Assembly (NCBI RefSeq): GCF_001665685.1
Contig: NZ_LZTB01000100.1
Location: 124,001 to 188,000 of the forward strand
From: Mycobacterium sp. 852013-50091_SCH5140682
Lineage (GTDB): Bacteria > Actinomycetota > Actinomycetes > Mycobacteriales > Mycobacteriaceae
DNA: 64,000 nt
Direction: 5' to 3'
A program made the position numbers and the translations under genes. Positions within the stretch are counted from its first letter, which is position 1. Each line of letters opens with the position of its first letter. This document shows positions 49,445 to 56,632 of the stretch, piece by piece. The notes under the pieces were generated by a model. It had not been told where the DNA came from, made no database searches, and saw nothing but the letters and a program-made list of their open reading frames with translations.

Positions 49445-50221
49445 TCAGGCGCTGGGGCCCGAGGTGAGCACGACACCCCCCGTCTCCTCGATGGCTGCTG
49501 CAACAGCCGGTGCGGTGTTCTGATCGGTGATGAGACCGTTGACGGCGGAGAGCTCGCACACCCGGTATGGCGCCACCTGCCCGAGTTTGGACGAGTCGGC
49601 CAGGATGTAGCTCGATGCGCTGTTGGCGATGATGGTCCGCCGGACGTCGATCTCGTCGAGATGGAAGTCGGTCAGCCCGGCCGTGGCGTCGACCCCACCG
49701 GAGCCGAGCAGTGCGATGTCGGCGTAGACATCGGCGAAGAATGCCTTGGTCTGGGCATTCGAGCAGGCCAGATCGCCTGCGCGCACGCGCCCGCCTGCCA
49801 GCAGCACCTCGATGCCGGGACGGTCGGCGAGCTCGACGGCGACCGGTAGCGACGGGGTGATCACGGTTCCGGTGAAGCCGCGGGGGATGGCGTGGGCGAC
49901 CGCGACGACGGTGGTGCCGATGTCGAGGATGACGGTCTGCCCGTCCTTGAGCAGCCCGACGGCGGTGCGTGCCAGTTGTGCCTTGGCCTCGTGCCGGATG
50001 ATCGACCGCTCGGTGAACGACGGTTCGATTCCGCGCCTCTCGGTGACGGCGGCGGCCCCGCCGTGCACGCGTCGCACGGCCCCGCGCTCCTCCAGAAAGG
50101 CCAGGTCACGGCGGATGGTCTCGGCGGATACCCCCAGTCGGCGGACCAGCTCGTCGGTGCTTACGGCCTGAGCGCTGCCCACCGCGTCGATGATCGCCTC
50201 GTGCCGCTCAACGGGAAGCAC
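49445..50221 (-). CDS. DeoR-family transcriptional regulator
   Basis: A 258-residue DeoR/GlpR-type regulator. The N-terminal HTH is ERHEAIIDAVGSAQAVSTDELVRRLGVSAETIRRDLAFLEERG, ending in the family-typical VRRVHGGA. The C-terminal sugar-phosphate-binding domain has GTTVVAVAHAIP and the DIALLGSGGVDATAGLTDF strand-turn. DeoR proteins usually sense a phosphorylated intermediate of the adjacent pathway, so a product of the FGGY kinase is the obvious candidate inducer. It stands between two sub-operons of the same strand and may control either or both. Confidence 0.9.
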   Translation of the reverse strand: MLPVERHEAIIDAVGSAQAVSTDELVRRLGVSAETIRRDLAFLEERGAVRRVHGGAAAVTERRGIEPSFTERSIIRHEAKAQLARTAVGLLKDGQTVILDIGTTVVAVAHAIPRGFTGTVITPSLPVAVELADRPGIEVLLAGGRVRAGDLACSNAQTKAFFADVYADIALLGSGGVDATAGLTDFHLDEIDVRRTIIANSASSYILADSSKLGQVAPYRVCELSAVNGLITDQNTAPAVAAAIEETGGVVLTSGPSA

Positions 50222-50269
50222 GATCGACCACTTCTGTGGGTTTCTGACCGTTCATGACGGTAATTGTGG

Positions 50270-50295
50270 AGTGTTGTGTGGCTCACGTCAACACT
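50270..50295. promoter_or_regulatory. Inverted repeat in the deoR upstream region
   Basis: AGTGTTG (50270-50276) and CAACACT (50289-50295) are perfect inverted 7-mers separated by 12 bases, in the 85-base gap between the aldehyde dehydrogenase and deoR genes. A TTGACG-like -35 of the minus strand overlaps it. It is a candidate autoregulatory operator. Confidence 0.4.
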
Positions 50296-50306
50296 GCGCC
50301 CGAAAT

Positions 50307-51722
50307 TCAGGTCATGCCGATACGGATGTTCTTCACTTGGAGGAATTCGTAGAGACCGTCGAGGCCGCCCGTGCGACCGAACCCGCTGTGCTTGTATCCG
50401 CCGTACGGACCCTGCGGGGACATCGCACTGAACTGGTTGATCCACACCGATCCGGCCTGCAGCTGCCGCGCCACCCGATGGGCGCGCGTGAGGTCGCGGG
50501 TGTGTACGAAGGCGTTCAGGCCGTAGACCGTGTTGTTGGCGATGTCGACGGCCTCGGCGTCGTCGGCGAACGGCATCACCGAGACCACCGGACCAAAGGT
50601 CTCGATCTGGGCCAGCGCCGAGGCGTTGTCGACTCCGCCGAACACCGTGGGCTCGAGATAGAAGCCCTCCCGGTCGATCCGGCGCCCACCAGTGATCAAC
50701 CGGCCTGCGCCGTCGGCCTCACTTGTTTCGATGACGTCGAGGATGCGCTCGACGGCACCTTGACTGATGACTGGTCCGAATCTCACGGACGGGTCGAAAG
50801 GGTCGCCCACAGTGGCGGATTCGATGACCGCCACGAATCGCTCCACAAAGTCGGCGTACACCGACTCGTGCACCAGCACCCGGCTCGCGCAGGCGCAACT
50901 CTGCCCGGACTGCATCAATGGGCCCTGATGCGCCGACAGTTGCACGGCCCGGTCCAGGTCCGCGTCGGCGAAGACGATGTTGGCCGATTTACCGCCGAGT
51001 TCGGCGACGACCGGCGTGAGATTGGTTGCGGCCGCGGCGATGACGGCTCGTGCGGTGGCGCCGCCACCGGTGAAGTGAAGCTTGCGGATACCTGGATGAC
51101 GCACCAGGGCATCTCCGCCGTCGGGCCCCGACGGCACGACATTGACCAGGCCGGCGGGCAACCCGGCATCGATGCACAGTTCGCCGAACCGCAGCGCGGC
51201 CAGCGGCGCCAGCTCGGATGGCTTGAGTACGACGGCATTTCCGGCGGCCAGGGCCGGCGCGACACACGATCCGGCCACCACCAGCGAACCGTTCCATGGT
51301 GCGATCACTCCGACGGCCCCGTAGGGTTCGCGTTCGACGATGTTGACGTCGAACGACCCGGCGACCGGGGTGCTGGCACCGTGCGGCTTGTCGGCATATC
51401 CGGCGAAGTGCCTCAGAAAGCGTTCCAGCAGAACCGCGGTGCCCGCGTAGGAGATCGGCACGGCGTAGTCCTGCACATTGAGTGCCGCGAATTCGTCGAG
51501 GTTCTCGTGCACTGCGTCGGCGAGGTCGATCAGCAGGTCGCGCCGGCGGTCGCAGGTCAGCGCCACCCATTCCCGTTGCGCATCCGCGGCCGACCGCACG
51601 GCTCGGTCGATCTCGTCGGCACCGGCCAGTGCGACGGTGGCATTCGGCCGCCCGGTGGCCGGGTAGATGTGCTGGTGCTCACCGCCGCTGGAGGTGCTGA
51701 TGCGGTCGCCGCCGATGATCAT
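50307..51722 (-). CDS. NAD-dependent aldehyde dehydrogenase
   Basis: A 471-residue aldehyde dehydrogenase. The NAD-binding stretch includes GVIAPWNGSLVVAGSCVAPALAAGN and FTGGGATARAVI. The catalytic glutamate is in VVAELGGKSAN, the nucleophilic cysteine in QSGQSCACASRV, and the C-terminal FGPVVSVMPFADDAEAVDIANNT is family-typical. It oxidises an aldehyde to an acid. It is the fourth gene of the operon after two mycofactocin-type SDRs and a CMD-domain protein, giving an alcohol-to-acid logic. ATG 51722 overlaps the upstream stop (ATGA); a longer form from 51737 is less likely. Confidence 0.92.
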   Translation of the reverse strand: MIIGGDRISTSSGGEHQHIYPATGRPNATVALAGADEIDRAVRSAADAQREWVALTCDRRRDLLIDLADAVHENLDEFAALNVQDYAVPISYAGTAVLLERFLRHFAGYADKPHGASTPVAGSFDVNIVEREPYGAVGVIAPWNGSLVVAGSCVAPALAAGNAVVLKPSELAPLAALRFGELCIDAGLPAGLVNVVPSGPDGGDALVRHPGIRKLHFTGGGATARAVIAAAATNLTPVVAELGGKSANIVFADADLDRAVQLSAHQGPLMQSGQSCACASRVLVHESVYADFVERFVAVIESATVGDPFDPSVRFGPVISQGAVERILDVIETSEADGAGRLITGGRRIDREGFYLEPTVFGGVDNASALAQIETFGPVVSVMPFADDAEAVDIANNTVYGLNAFVHTRDLTRAHRVARQLQAGSVWINQFSAMSPQGPYGGYKHSGFGRTGGLDGLYEFLQVKNIRIGMT

Positions 51723-52504
51723 GCTTCGGCCAGCCACTCGTCGAGCACCCGCTGTTTCTGCTCGCCGATCACCTGATTGAGGTGGGAAGCTTTGGGCCAG
51801 CCGTAGTACGCAGCGAAATGCAGCGCCACCTCATCCATTTCCTCGAACGACACGTCACGGCTCTTCAGCGCGGCGTAGACGTGGCTGAGGATGGGCACCG
51901 GCGCATCCTGGAAGGCCACGCACGCCACTGTGACCAGCCGACGTTCCTTCATGCCGAGCCCGGGGCGCAACCACATCTCGCCGAAGACGAAGTTCAGGAT
52001 GCCCGCGCCGGAGTACGGGTTGTCGCGGATCGGGGCGTACGGCATGCAGTTGATGTCCTTGAAGGACTGCTCTCCACCGGCAAGTCGGAGTTCGGGATCG
52101 CTCGCGGTGGGCAACGGCAACAGAGGGTCTGGCGCGGGCGGCTGCTGTCCGCGTTCGCGGTGGATGCGGTCCCACTGCTCGTCGACCGTGATGTTGAATC
52201 GGGATGCCTTGGGCCAGCCGCCGTACACCGCGAAATGCAGTACCGTTTCCCGCATTTCGGTGATGCTGAGGTCGCCACTGTTCAGCGCTGCGTAGACGTG
52301 GTCGCGCAGCGGGCCTTCGGCATCCGCGGCCGCGACGCACGGCAGCGTGACGAAGCGGCGGTCCCGGCGGCTCAATGCGGGCCGCGGCCACACCTCGCCG
52401 AAGACGAAGTCGATCAATGCGGACGCGGCAGCCGTGTTGTCCGGCGGCGGTGCGAACGTCATCACTTCCGTGAACTCGCGGACGCCGCGCTCGCTGCGGC
52501 TCAT
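51719..52504 (-). CDS. Tandem carboxymuconolactone decarboxylase-domain protein
   Basis: A 261-residue protein formed by two similar halves, residues about 30-115 and about 170-255. Each has FVFGE-W-RP, an RR-(F/L)VT strand-helix, H-VYAAL and a closing HFA-Y-GWPKAS motif. The halves are clearly an internal duplication of the AhpD/CMD fold. Neither keeps the CxxC of peroxidase-active AhpD, so a lactone or decarboxylase-type or purely structural role is more likely. ATG 52504 overlaps the upstream SDR stop, and its own stop overlaps the aldehyde dehydrogenase start. Confidence 0.88.
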   Translation of the reverse strand: MSRSERGVREFTEVMTFAPPPDNTAAASALIDFVFGEVWPRPALSRRDRRFVTLPCVAAADAEGPLRDHVYAALNSGDLSITEMRETVLHFAVYGGWPKASRFNITVDEQWDRIHRERGQQPPAPDPLLPLPTASDPELRLAGGEQSFKDINCMPYAPIRDNPYSGAGILNFVFGEMWLRPGLGMKERRLVTVACVAFQDAPVPILSHVYAALKSRDVSFEEMDEVALHFAAYYGWPKASHLNQVIGEQKQRVLDEWLAEA

Positions 52505-53304
52505 CGGATCGTCACGCCCGCATCGACCTTGAATTCCAGTCCGGTGACATACCGGGATTCATCGGACACCAGGAACAGCACGGCATTGCTGATGTCGACG
52601 GCCTCGGCCATCACGATGGGCAGGGCGTTGCCGAACAGCGGGGCCAGATCGGGCCGCCGGTCGATCAGCAGGCTGTGCAGGGAATCCGGGCGCATCCCGG
52701 TCTCGACGCCGGTGGGATGCACGGTGTTGACCCGGACATGCTGCGCGGCAAGCTCATTGGCCAAGGCCCGGCTCATGCCGACCACGCCGTGCTTGGACGC
52801 GGTGTAGGGGGTGTGCAGCGGTGTCCCCTTGATACCCGCGGCGGAACTGATGTTGACCAGGCTGCCGCCGCGCTCGACCAGATGGGGCAGTGCTGCCGCG
52901 CAGGTGTTCCACGTCCCGATCAGGTTGACGTCGACCACCGTGCGCCACTGCTCGGCCGTTGTGGTGTCCCAGGTTCCTGCGGTGAGTACTCCGGCATTGG
53001 CGACCGCGGCGTCGAGCCCGCCGAGTTGTGCCACCCCGTCGTCGACTGCTGCCGAGAGGGCCGCGCCGTCCCGGACGTCCACCACCGCGGTGACGGCCGT
53101 GCTGCCGTATTCGGTTACCAGGCGCGCTGTTTCGTCGAGATCCTCAGTTGTGGCGAGCGGGTATTCGACCTCGGGGAGGGATGCGCAGATATCCACGAGG
53201 ATCAGGTTGGCGCCCTCTTCGGCGAGCCGTAGCGCGTGGCTGCGGCCCATCCCGCGGGCCGCGCCGGTGATCAATACCCGCTTGCCGGCGACACGTCCGC
53301 TCAT
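52501..53304 (-). CDS. Mycofactocin-type SDR oxidoreductase (second of the pair)
   Basis: A 267-residue SDR with the nucleotide motif ITGAARGMGRSHA, a variant of the RGQGRSHA form found in mycofactocin-coupled enzymes. It has VANAGVLTAG, the serine in NISSAAGIKG, and the Y-x3-K pair in TPYTASKHG. The C-terminal ESRYVTGLEFKVDAGVTIR closes the fold. It is close to but clearly distinct from the next upstream SDR, suggesting stereo- or chain-specific partners. ATG 53304 overlaps the upstream stop by four bases. Confidence 0.9.
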   Translation of the reverse strand: MSGRVAGKRVLITGAARGMGRSHALRLAEEGANLILVDICASLPEVEYPLATTEDLDETARLVTEYGSTAVTAVVDVRDGAALSAAVDDGVAQLGGLDAAVANAGVLTAGTWDTTTAEQWRTVVDVNLIGTWNTCAAALPHLVERGGSLVNISSAAGIKGTPLHTPYTASKHGVVGMSRALANELAAQHVRVNTVHPTGVETGMRPDSLHSLLIDRRPDLAPLFGNALPIVMAEAVDISNAVLFLVSDESRYVTGLEFKVDAGVTIR

Positions 53305-54131
53305 AGCTTGTTGCAGAATCCGGCGTCGACCGGGAAGGTGACCCCGGTGACGTACTGGGCGGCGTCGGAGACCAGGTACGCGATCGCGGCGCTGATGTCC
53401 TCGGGTTCCAGCAGCGCGACCGGCATCGGGTTTTGGAGATGGGGCCCGCCGTCGGGGTAGTTCTCCAGGAATGCCGTCATCGCGGGGTTCACCGCCATCA
53501 TCGTGTTGACCGCGGTGGGATGCACGGTGTTGACCCGGATACTGTGCGGGGCAAGCGCATTGGCCAGCGTGCGCATGAGGCCGACGATGCCGTGCTTGGA
53601 CGCGGCGTATCCGAGGCCGCCGCCCTGTAATCCGCCGAAGCCGCGCAGTCCGGCCGTCGAGCTGGTGAACACGATCGATCCGCCGCGACCGCCTGCGACC
53701 AGATGGCCGATGGCGGCCTTGGCGGTGTGGAACGCCCCGACAAGGTTCACGTCGAGGACGTCGGTCCACATCTGCAGGTCTTCCTCGATGCTCAGCTCGC
53801 GAAAGGCCATGGCGGCGATACCTGCGTTGGCGCACACGATGTCGAGCCTGCCGAAGTGCTCGACCCCGTCATCGAGTGCGGTCTTGAGGGCGGCGAAGTC
53901 GCGGACGTCGGCCACTGCGCCGATCATCTTGCCGCCGTTGGCCTCGACGAGTGCGACGGTCTCCTCGAGCTCGTCGCGACTTGCCATCGGGTACCCGTTG
54001 GATGCGATGTCGGCACAGATGTCCACGCCGATGATGTCGGCGCCGTCGGCGGCGAGTCGCAGCGCATGGCTGCGGCCCTGACCGCGGGCCACGCCCGTGA
54101 TGAACGCGACCTTTCCGTCCAAAGAACCCAT
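53301..54131 (-). CDS. Mycofactocin-type SDR oxidoreductase (first gene of the operon)
   Basis: A 276-residue SDR with ITGVARGQGRSHA (residues about 11-23), the signature form of mycofactocin-coupled dehydrogenases. The active site has NAGIAAM, TSSTAGLRG and Y-x3-K in GLGYAASKHG. It is the first gene of the minus-strand operon and is divergent from a TetR gene with 76 bases between starts. Two 13-base palindromes lie in that gap, nearer the TetR side. GAGGA 3 bases before ATG 54131 serves as ribosome-binding site. It probably oxidises the pathway alcohol. Confidence 0.9.
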   Translation of the reverse strand: MGSLDGKVAFITGVARGQGRSHALRLAADGADIIGVDICADIASNGYPMASRDELEETVALVEANGGKMIGAVADVRDFAALKTALDDGVEHFGRLDIVCANAGIAAMAFRELSIEEDLQMWTDVLDVNLVGAFHTAKAAIGHLVAGGRGGSIVFTSSTAGLRGFGGLQGGGLGYAASKHGIVGLMRTLANALAPHSIRVNTVHPTAVNTMMAVNPAMTAFLENYPDGGPHLQNPMPVALLEPEDISAAIAYLVSDAAQYVTGVTFPVDAGFCNKL

Positions 54132-54154
54132 TCATCCTCGCTTCGTCGCGGTGA

Positions 54155-54190
54155 GTAACCTCGTTACACCCGGTACGGTAACTGGGTTAC
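54155..54190. promoter_or_regulatory. Paired GTAAC-N3-GTTAC operators
   Basis: Two 13-base palindromes of the form GTAAC-N3-GTTAC (54155-54167 and 54178-54190) with centres 23 bases apart, about two helical turns. They fill the gap between the SDR operon and the TetR gene and overlap TACGGT (54174-54179), a -10 candidate for the TetR gene. They are the likely binding sites of the TetR protein. Confidence 0.75.
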
Positions 54191-54207
54191 TACCGGACGG
54201 CAAGGGG

Positions 54208-54786
54208 ATGCACGTGGCAACTGACCGGATCCTCGACATCGTCGTCGAGCTTCTCGAAACCGACGGCTACGACGCGGTGCAGCTGCGCGAGGTGGCCAGG
54301 CGAGCCCGGACGTCACTGGCCACCATCTACAAGCACTACGCCAACCGCGACGAGTTGATCCTCGCCGCGCTCGACGCCTGGATGACGGAGAACCGGTACT
54401 CCCCGCTGGCCAATCAGACCCGCGATGCGGACGAGTCTCTCTACGGCGGGCTGATGCGCATGCTGCGCACCATCTTCGAGCCGTGGGAGAAGCACCCGGC
54501 CATGCTCATGGCCTACTTCCGGGCCCGCTCGGCGCCGGGCGGGGAGCGTCTCGTGCGCCGCGGGCTCGATGCCGTCGTGCCTGCCGGGATGCAGATCCTC
54601 GCCGGGGTCGACGAGCATTTCATCGCCGATCTCGACAGCATCCTGTCCAGCCTGGTGTTCGGGCTGACCGGACGGTTCGCGGCGGGCGAGATCGCCATCA
54701 CCGAGATCCTGCCGAGTCTCGACCGCACGGTGCAGTGGCTGACCGCGGGCTACGAGGCGTCGCGCGTCACAGCGCCGCGTCGATGA
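54208..54786 (+). CDS. TetR-family regulator divergent from the SDR-ALDH operon
   Basis: A 192-residue TetR protein. The HTH lies in DRILDIVVELLETDGYDAVQLREVARRARTSLATIYKHYANRDELI (residues about 5-50), followed by a ligand-binding helical domain (TetR_C_33/KstR2-like in outline). It is coded 17 bases after the second GTAAC-N3-GTTAC palindrome, suggesting direct autoregulation and control of the divergent SDR operon. ATG 54208 has AAGGGG next to it; GTG 54214 is an alternative. Its 3' end overlaps the convergent hydrolase gene by 20 bases. Confidence 0.88.
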   Translation: MHVATDRILDIVVELLETDGYDAVQLREVARRARTSLATIYKHYANRDELILAALDAWMTENRYSPLANQTRDADESLYGGLMRMLRTIFEPWEKHPAMLMAYFRARSAPGGERLVRRGLDAVVPAGMQILAGVDEHFIADLDSILSSLVFGLTGRFAAGEIAITEILPSLDRTVQWLTAGYEASRVTAPRR

Positions 54787-55531
54787 AATTCACCGCCGCG
54801 CTGGCCACCTCTCGGTGCACCGACTCGTTGAGCAGGTCGTGGCGGGCGTCCGGAAACTCCTTGAGCTGCAAGTGCTCTACCTGATCGGCATAGGCGCGCA
54901 CGCCTGCGACTGGGGCGATCGGATCGGCCGAGCCGTGCAGGGCCAGCGTCGGCACGGCTAGTGCCGGTAGCTCGGTGCCGAACCGGTCCCACGCCTTGTC
55001 GAGTTCGCGGGCCAGGGTTGCGCCGTCGGCGTCGACGAAGGCCAGCGGATCGTTTTCCAGCGCATCCAGATAGAACGGGTCGGACGACAGCCAGCCCGGG
55101 TCGAGCTCGAATGCGCTGTCGGAGCCCAGCTCCGGGATCGGGGTAAGTGGCGCCCCGGACACGATGCCGGCCCGGTAACGGCCGGGCTGGTCGAGCAGCC
55201 GGAACAAGGTGACCACCGATCCGAACGAATGTCCTTGGGCCACAAGGGGCAAGCCGGGATAATCGGCCTCGGCCAGCTCGGTGAGCGACTCGGCCAGCGC
55301 CGAGCTCTCGTCGACCGATCCGAAATCACCGCGCACACCCGGCGTCAGCCCGTGGCCGAACTGATCGACCGCCCACAGGTCGATGCCTGCGGCGTTGAGG
55401 GCGAAGCCGTACCGGTGGTACAGCGCGGTGTGCTCCCCGAAGCCGTGCAGGAAGATGACGGCCGCGCGCGGCTCCGCCGCGGCCCAGTGACGGTAGTAGG
55501 CGCGTCCGCGAGCATGCTCGATGAAAGGCAT
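54767..55531 (-). CDS. Lysophospholipase/monoacylglycerol lipase-like alpha/beta hydrolase
   Basis: A 254-residue serine hydrolase of the Hydrolase_4 (monoacylglycerol lipase) type. The oxyanion region is VIFLHGFGEHTALYHRYGFAL, the nucleophile is the serine of AQGHSFGSVV, the acid is the aspartate in LHGSADPIAP, and the base is the histidine in FPDARHDLLNE. No signal peptide, so it acts on intracellular esters of glycerol or lysolipids. ATG 55531 is chosen because it begins the conserved IEHARGRAYYRHW region; the in-frame extension to 55567 is not needed. Unrelated regulation to its neighbours is likely. Confidence 0.88.
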   Translation of the reverse strand: MPFIEHARGRAYYRHWAAAEPRAAVIFLHGFGEHTALYHRYGFALNAAGIDLWAVDQFGHGLTPGVRGDFGSVDESSALAESLTELAEADYPGLPLVAQGHSFGSVVTLFRLLDQPGRYRAGIVSGAPLTPIPELGSDSAFELDPGWLSSDPFYLDALENDPLAFVDADGATLARELDKAWDRFGTELPALAVPTLALHGSADPIAPVAGVRAYADQVEHLQLKEFPDARHDLLNESVHREVASAAVNFIDAAL

Positions 55532-55576
55532 GCCCACTACTGCAGCAATATCCGGCGCGGGCCGCAAGCGTTCGAA

Positions 55577-56500
55577 TCACCCTGGCGGGTAAGCCTTGCC
55601 GCCGAGCAACATGTCGCGCTGATCCTCCATGCGGGCGCGGATGGCGTCGACCACGGCAGCCACGACCGGCCTGCGCAGCGTCTCGGCCCGGGCCACCAGC
55701 CAGTAGCTCAACTGCGCCGAGACGGCATCGGGCAGTACCCGGACCAGATCGTCGTGCCGGTCGGCCATGAAGCACGGGAGCAGGCCGAGGCCCGCAGCGG
55801 CCCGGGTGGCCTCGACATGGACGAAGACGTTGGTGGAAGTCACCGATTCCCGCATGGCGGGGACGGAAGCGGCCGCGATGTCGAGATCGTCCACCTGCAG
55901 CATCGAATCGATGAAGTACACCAGGGGATGAGCGGCGAGCGCGTCGACCGATTCGGGTGCCCCGTGCTCGGCGAGATACTCGCGGGATGCGTAGAGCCCG
56001 AGGCGGTAGTCACCGAGCCGGATCGCCTCGGCGCGACGCACCTGCGGTGCTCCCACGACGATCTCGAGGTCCAGGCTGGAACGCTGCAGCGACGCGCGCC
56101 GCGTGGTCGCGACGATTTCGACGGTCACGCGCGGGTGCCTGCGTTGGACGTGCGCGGCGGCGGGCGCCGCGATGTAGGCGCTGAAACCGTCTGTCGCCGA
56201 GACGCGCACCACGCCCTCAAGTTGCCGCATCCCGGTGGCGGTGACCGAGCGGACCGCCGATTCCACGGTCTCGGCCGCAGCGAGCGCCTCGCGGCCCAGG
56301 TCGGTCAGTTCCCAGCCGCTGCCTGCGCGGGTCAGCACGCGGCCACCGATCGCCTGCTCGAGCGCGGCGATGCGCCGCGAGATCGTGGTGTGGTTGATGC
56401 CGAGCTCGTCTGCAGCCGTGGTGTAGCGGCCGGACCGACCCACGGCCAGCAGCACCAGGAGATCGTCGGCGCTGGGTGGCCGGGCTGCCCTGTCGCTCAC
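55577..56500 (-). CDS. LysR-family regulator divergent from the ketone-body operon
   Basis: A 307-residue LysR regulator. The winged HTH is in DDLLVLLAVGRSGRYTTAADELGINHTTISRRIAALEQAIGG (residues about 11-52). The C-terminal periplasmic-binding-like effector domain covers about residues 88-300 (GVVRVSATDGFSAYI, ESVTSTNVFVHVEATRAAAGLGLLPCF). GTG 56500 is the start that puts the HTH at the N-terminus. It is divergent from a transporter-3-hydroxybutyrate dehydrogenase-acetoacetyl-CoA synthetase operon and is probably its activator. Confidence 0.9.
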   Translation of the reverse strand: MSDRAARPPSADDLLVLLAVGRSGRYTTAADELGINHTTISRRIAALEQAIGGRVLTRAGSGWELTDLGREALAAAETVESAVRSVTATGMRQLEGVVRVSATDGFSAYIAAPAAAHVQRRHPRVTVEIVATTRRASLQRSSLDLEIVVGAPQVRRAEAIRLGDYRLGLYASREYLAEHGAPESVDALAAHPLVYFIDSMLQVDDLDIAAASVPAMRESVTSTNVFVHVEATRAAAGLGLLPCFMADRHDDLVRVLPDAVSAQLSYWLVARAETLRRPVVAAVVDAIRARMEDQRDMLLGGKAYPPG

Positions 56501-56501
56501 A

Positions 56502-56530
56502 TCTGCATTTTTGCAGAGACAAGCTGCAGA
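56502..56530. promoter_or_regulatory. LysR-type binding region with three TGCAGA half-sites
   Basis: TCTGCA (56502-56507) and TGCAGA (56512-56517) form an inverted repeat around a TTTT spacer. A further TGCAGA lies at 56525-56530, 13 bases downstream in direct orientation. The cluster starts 2 bases from the LysR start codon, as expected for an autoregulated LysR protein. Confidence 0.6.
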
Positions 56531-56632
56531 TCTGGTCATTGCGGCCGAACATACCTGCATGAATACTCACCGGGAACTGTAAGACCCGTCACACTGGGTA
56601 CAGGTATTGATCCACGTCATGAGGAGTCGCCG

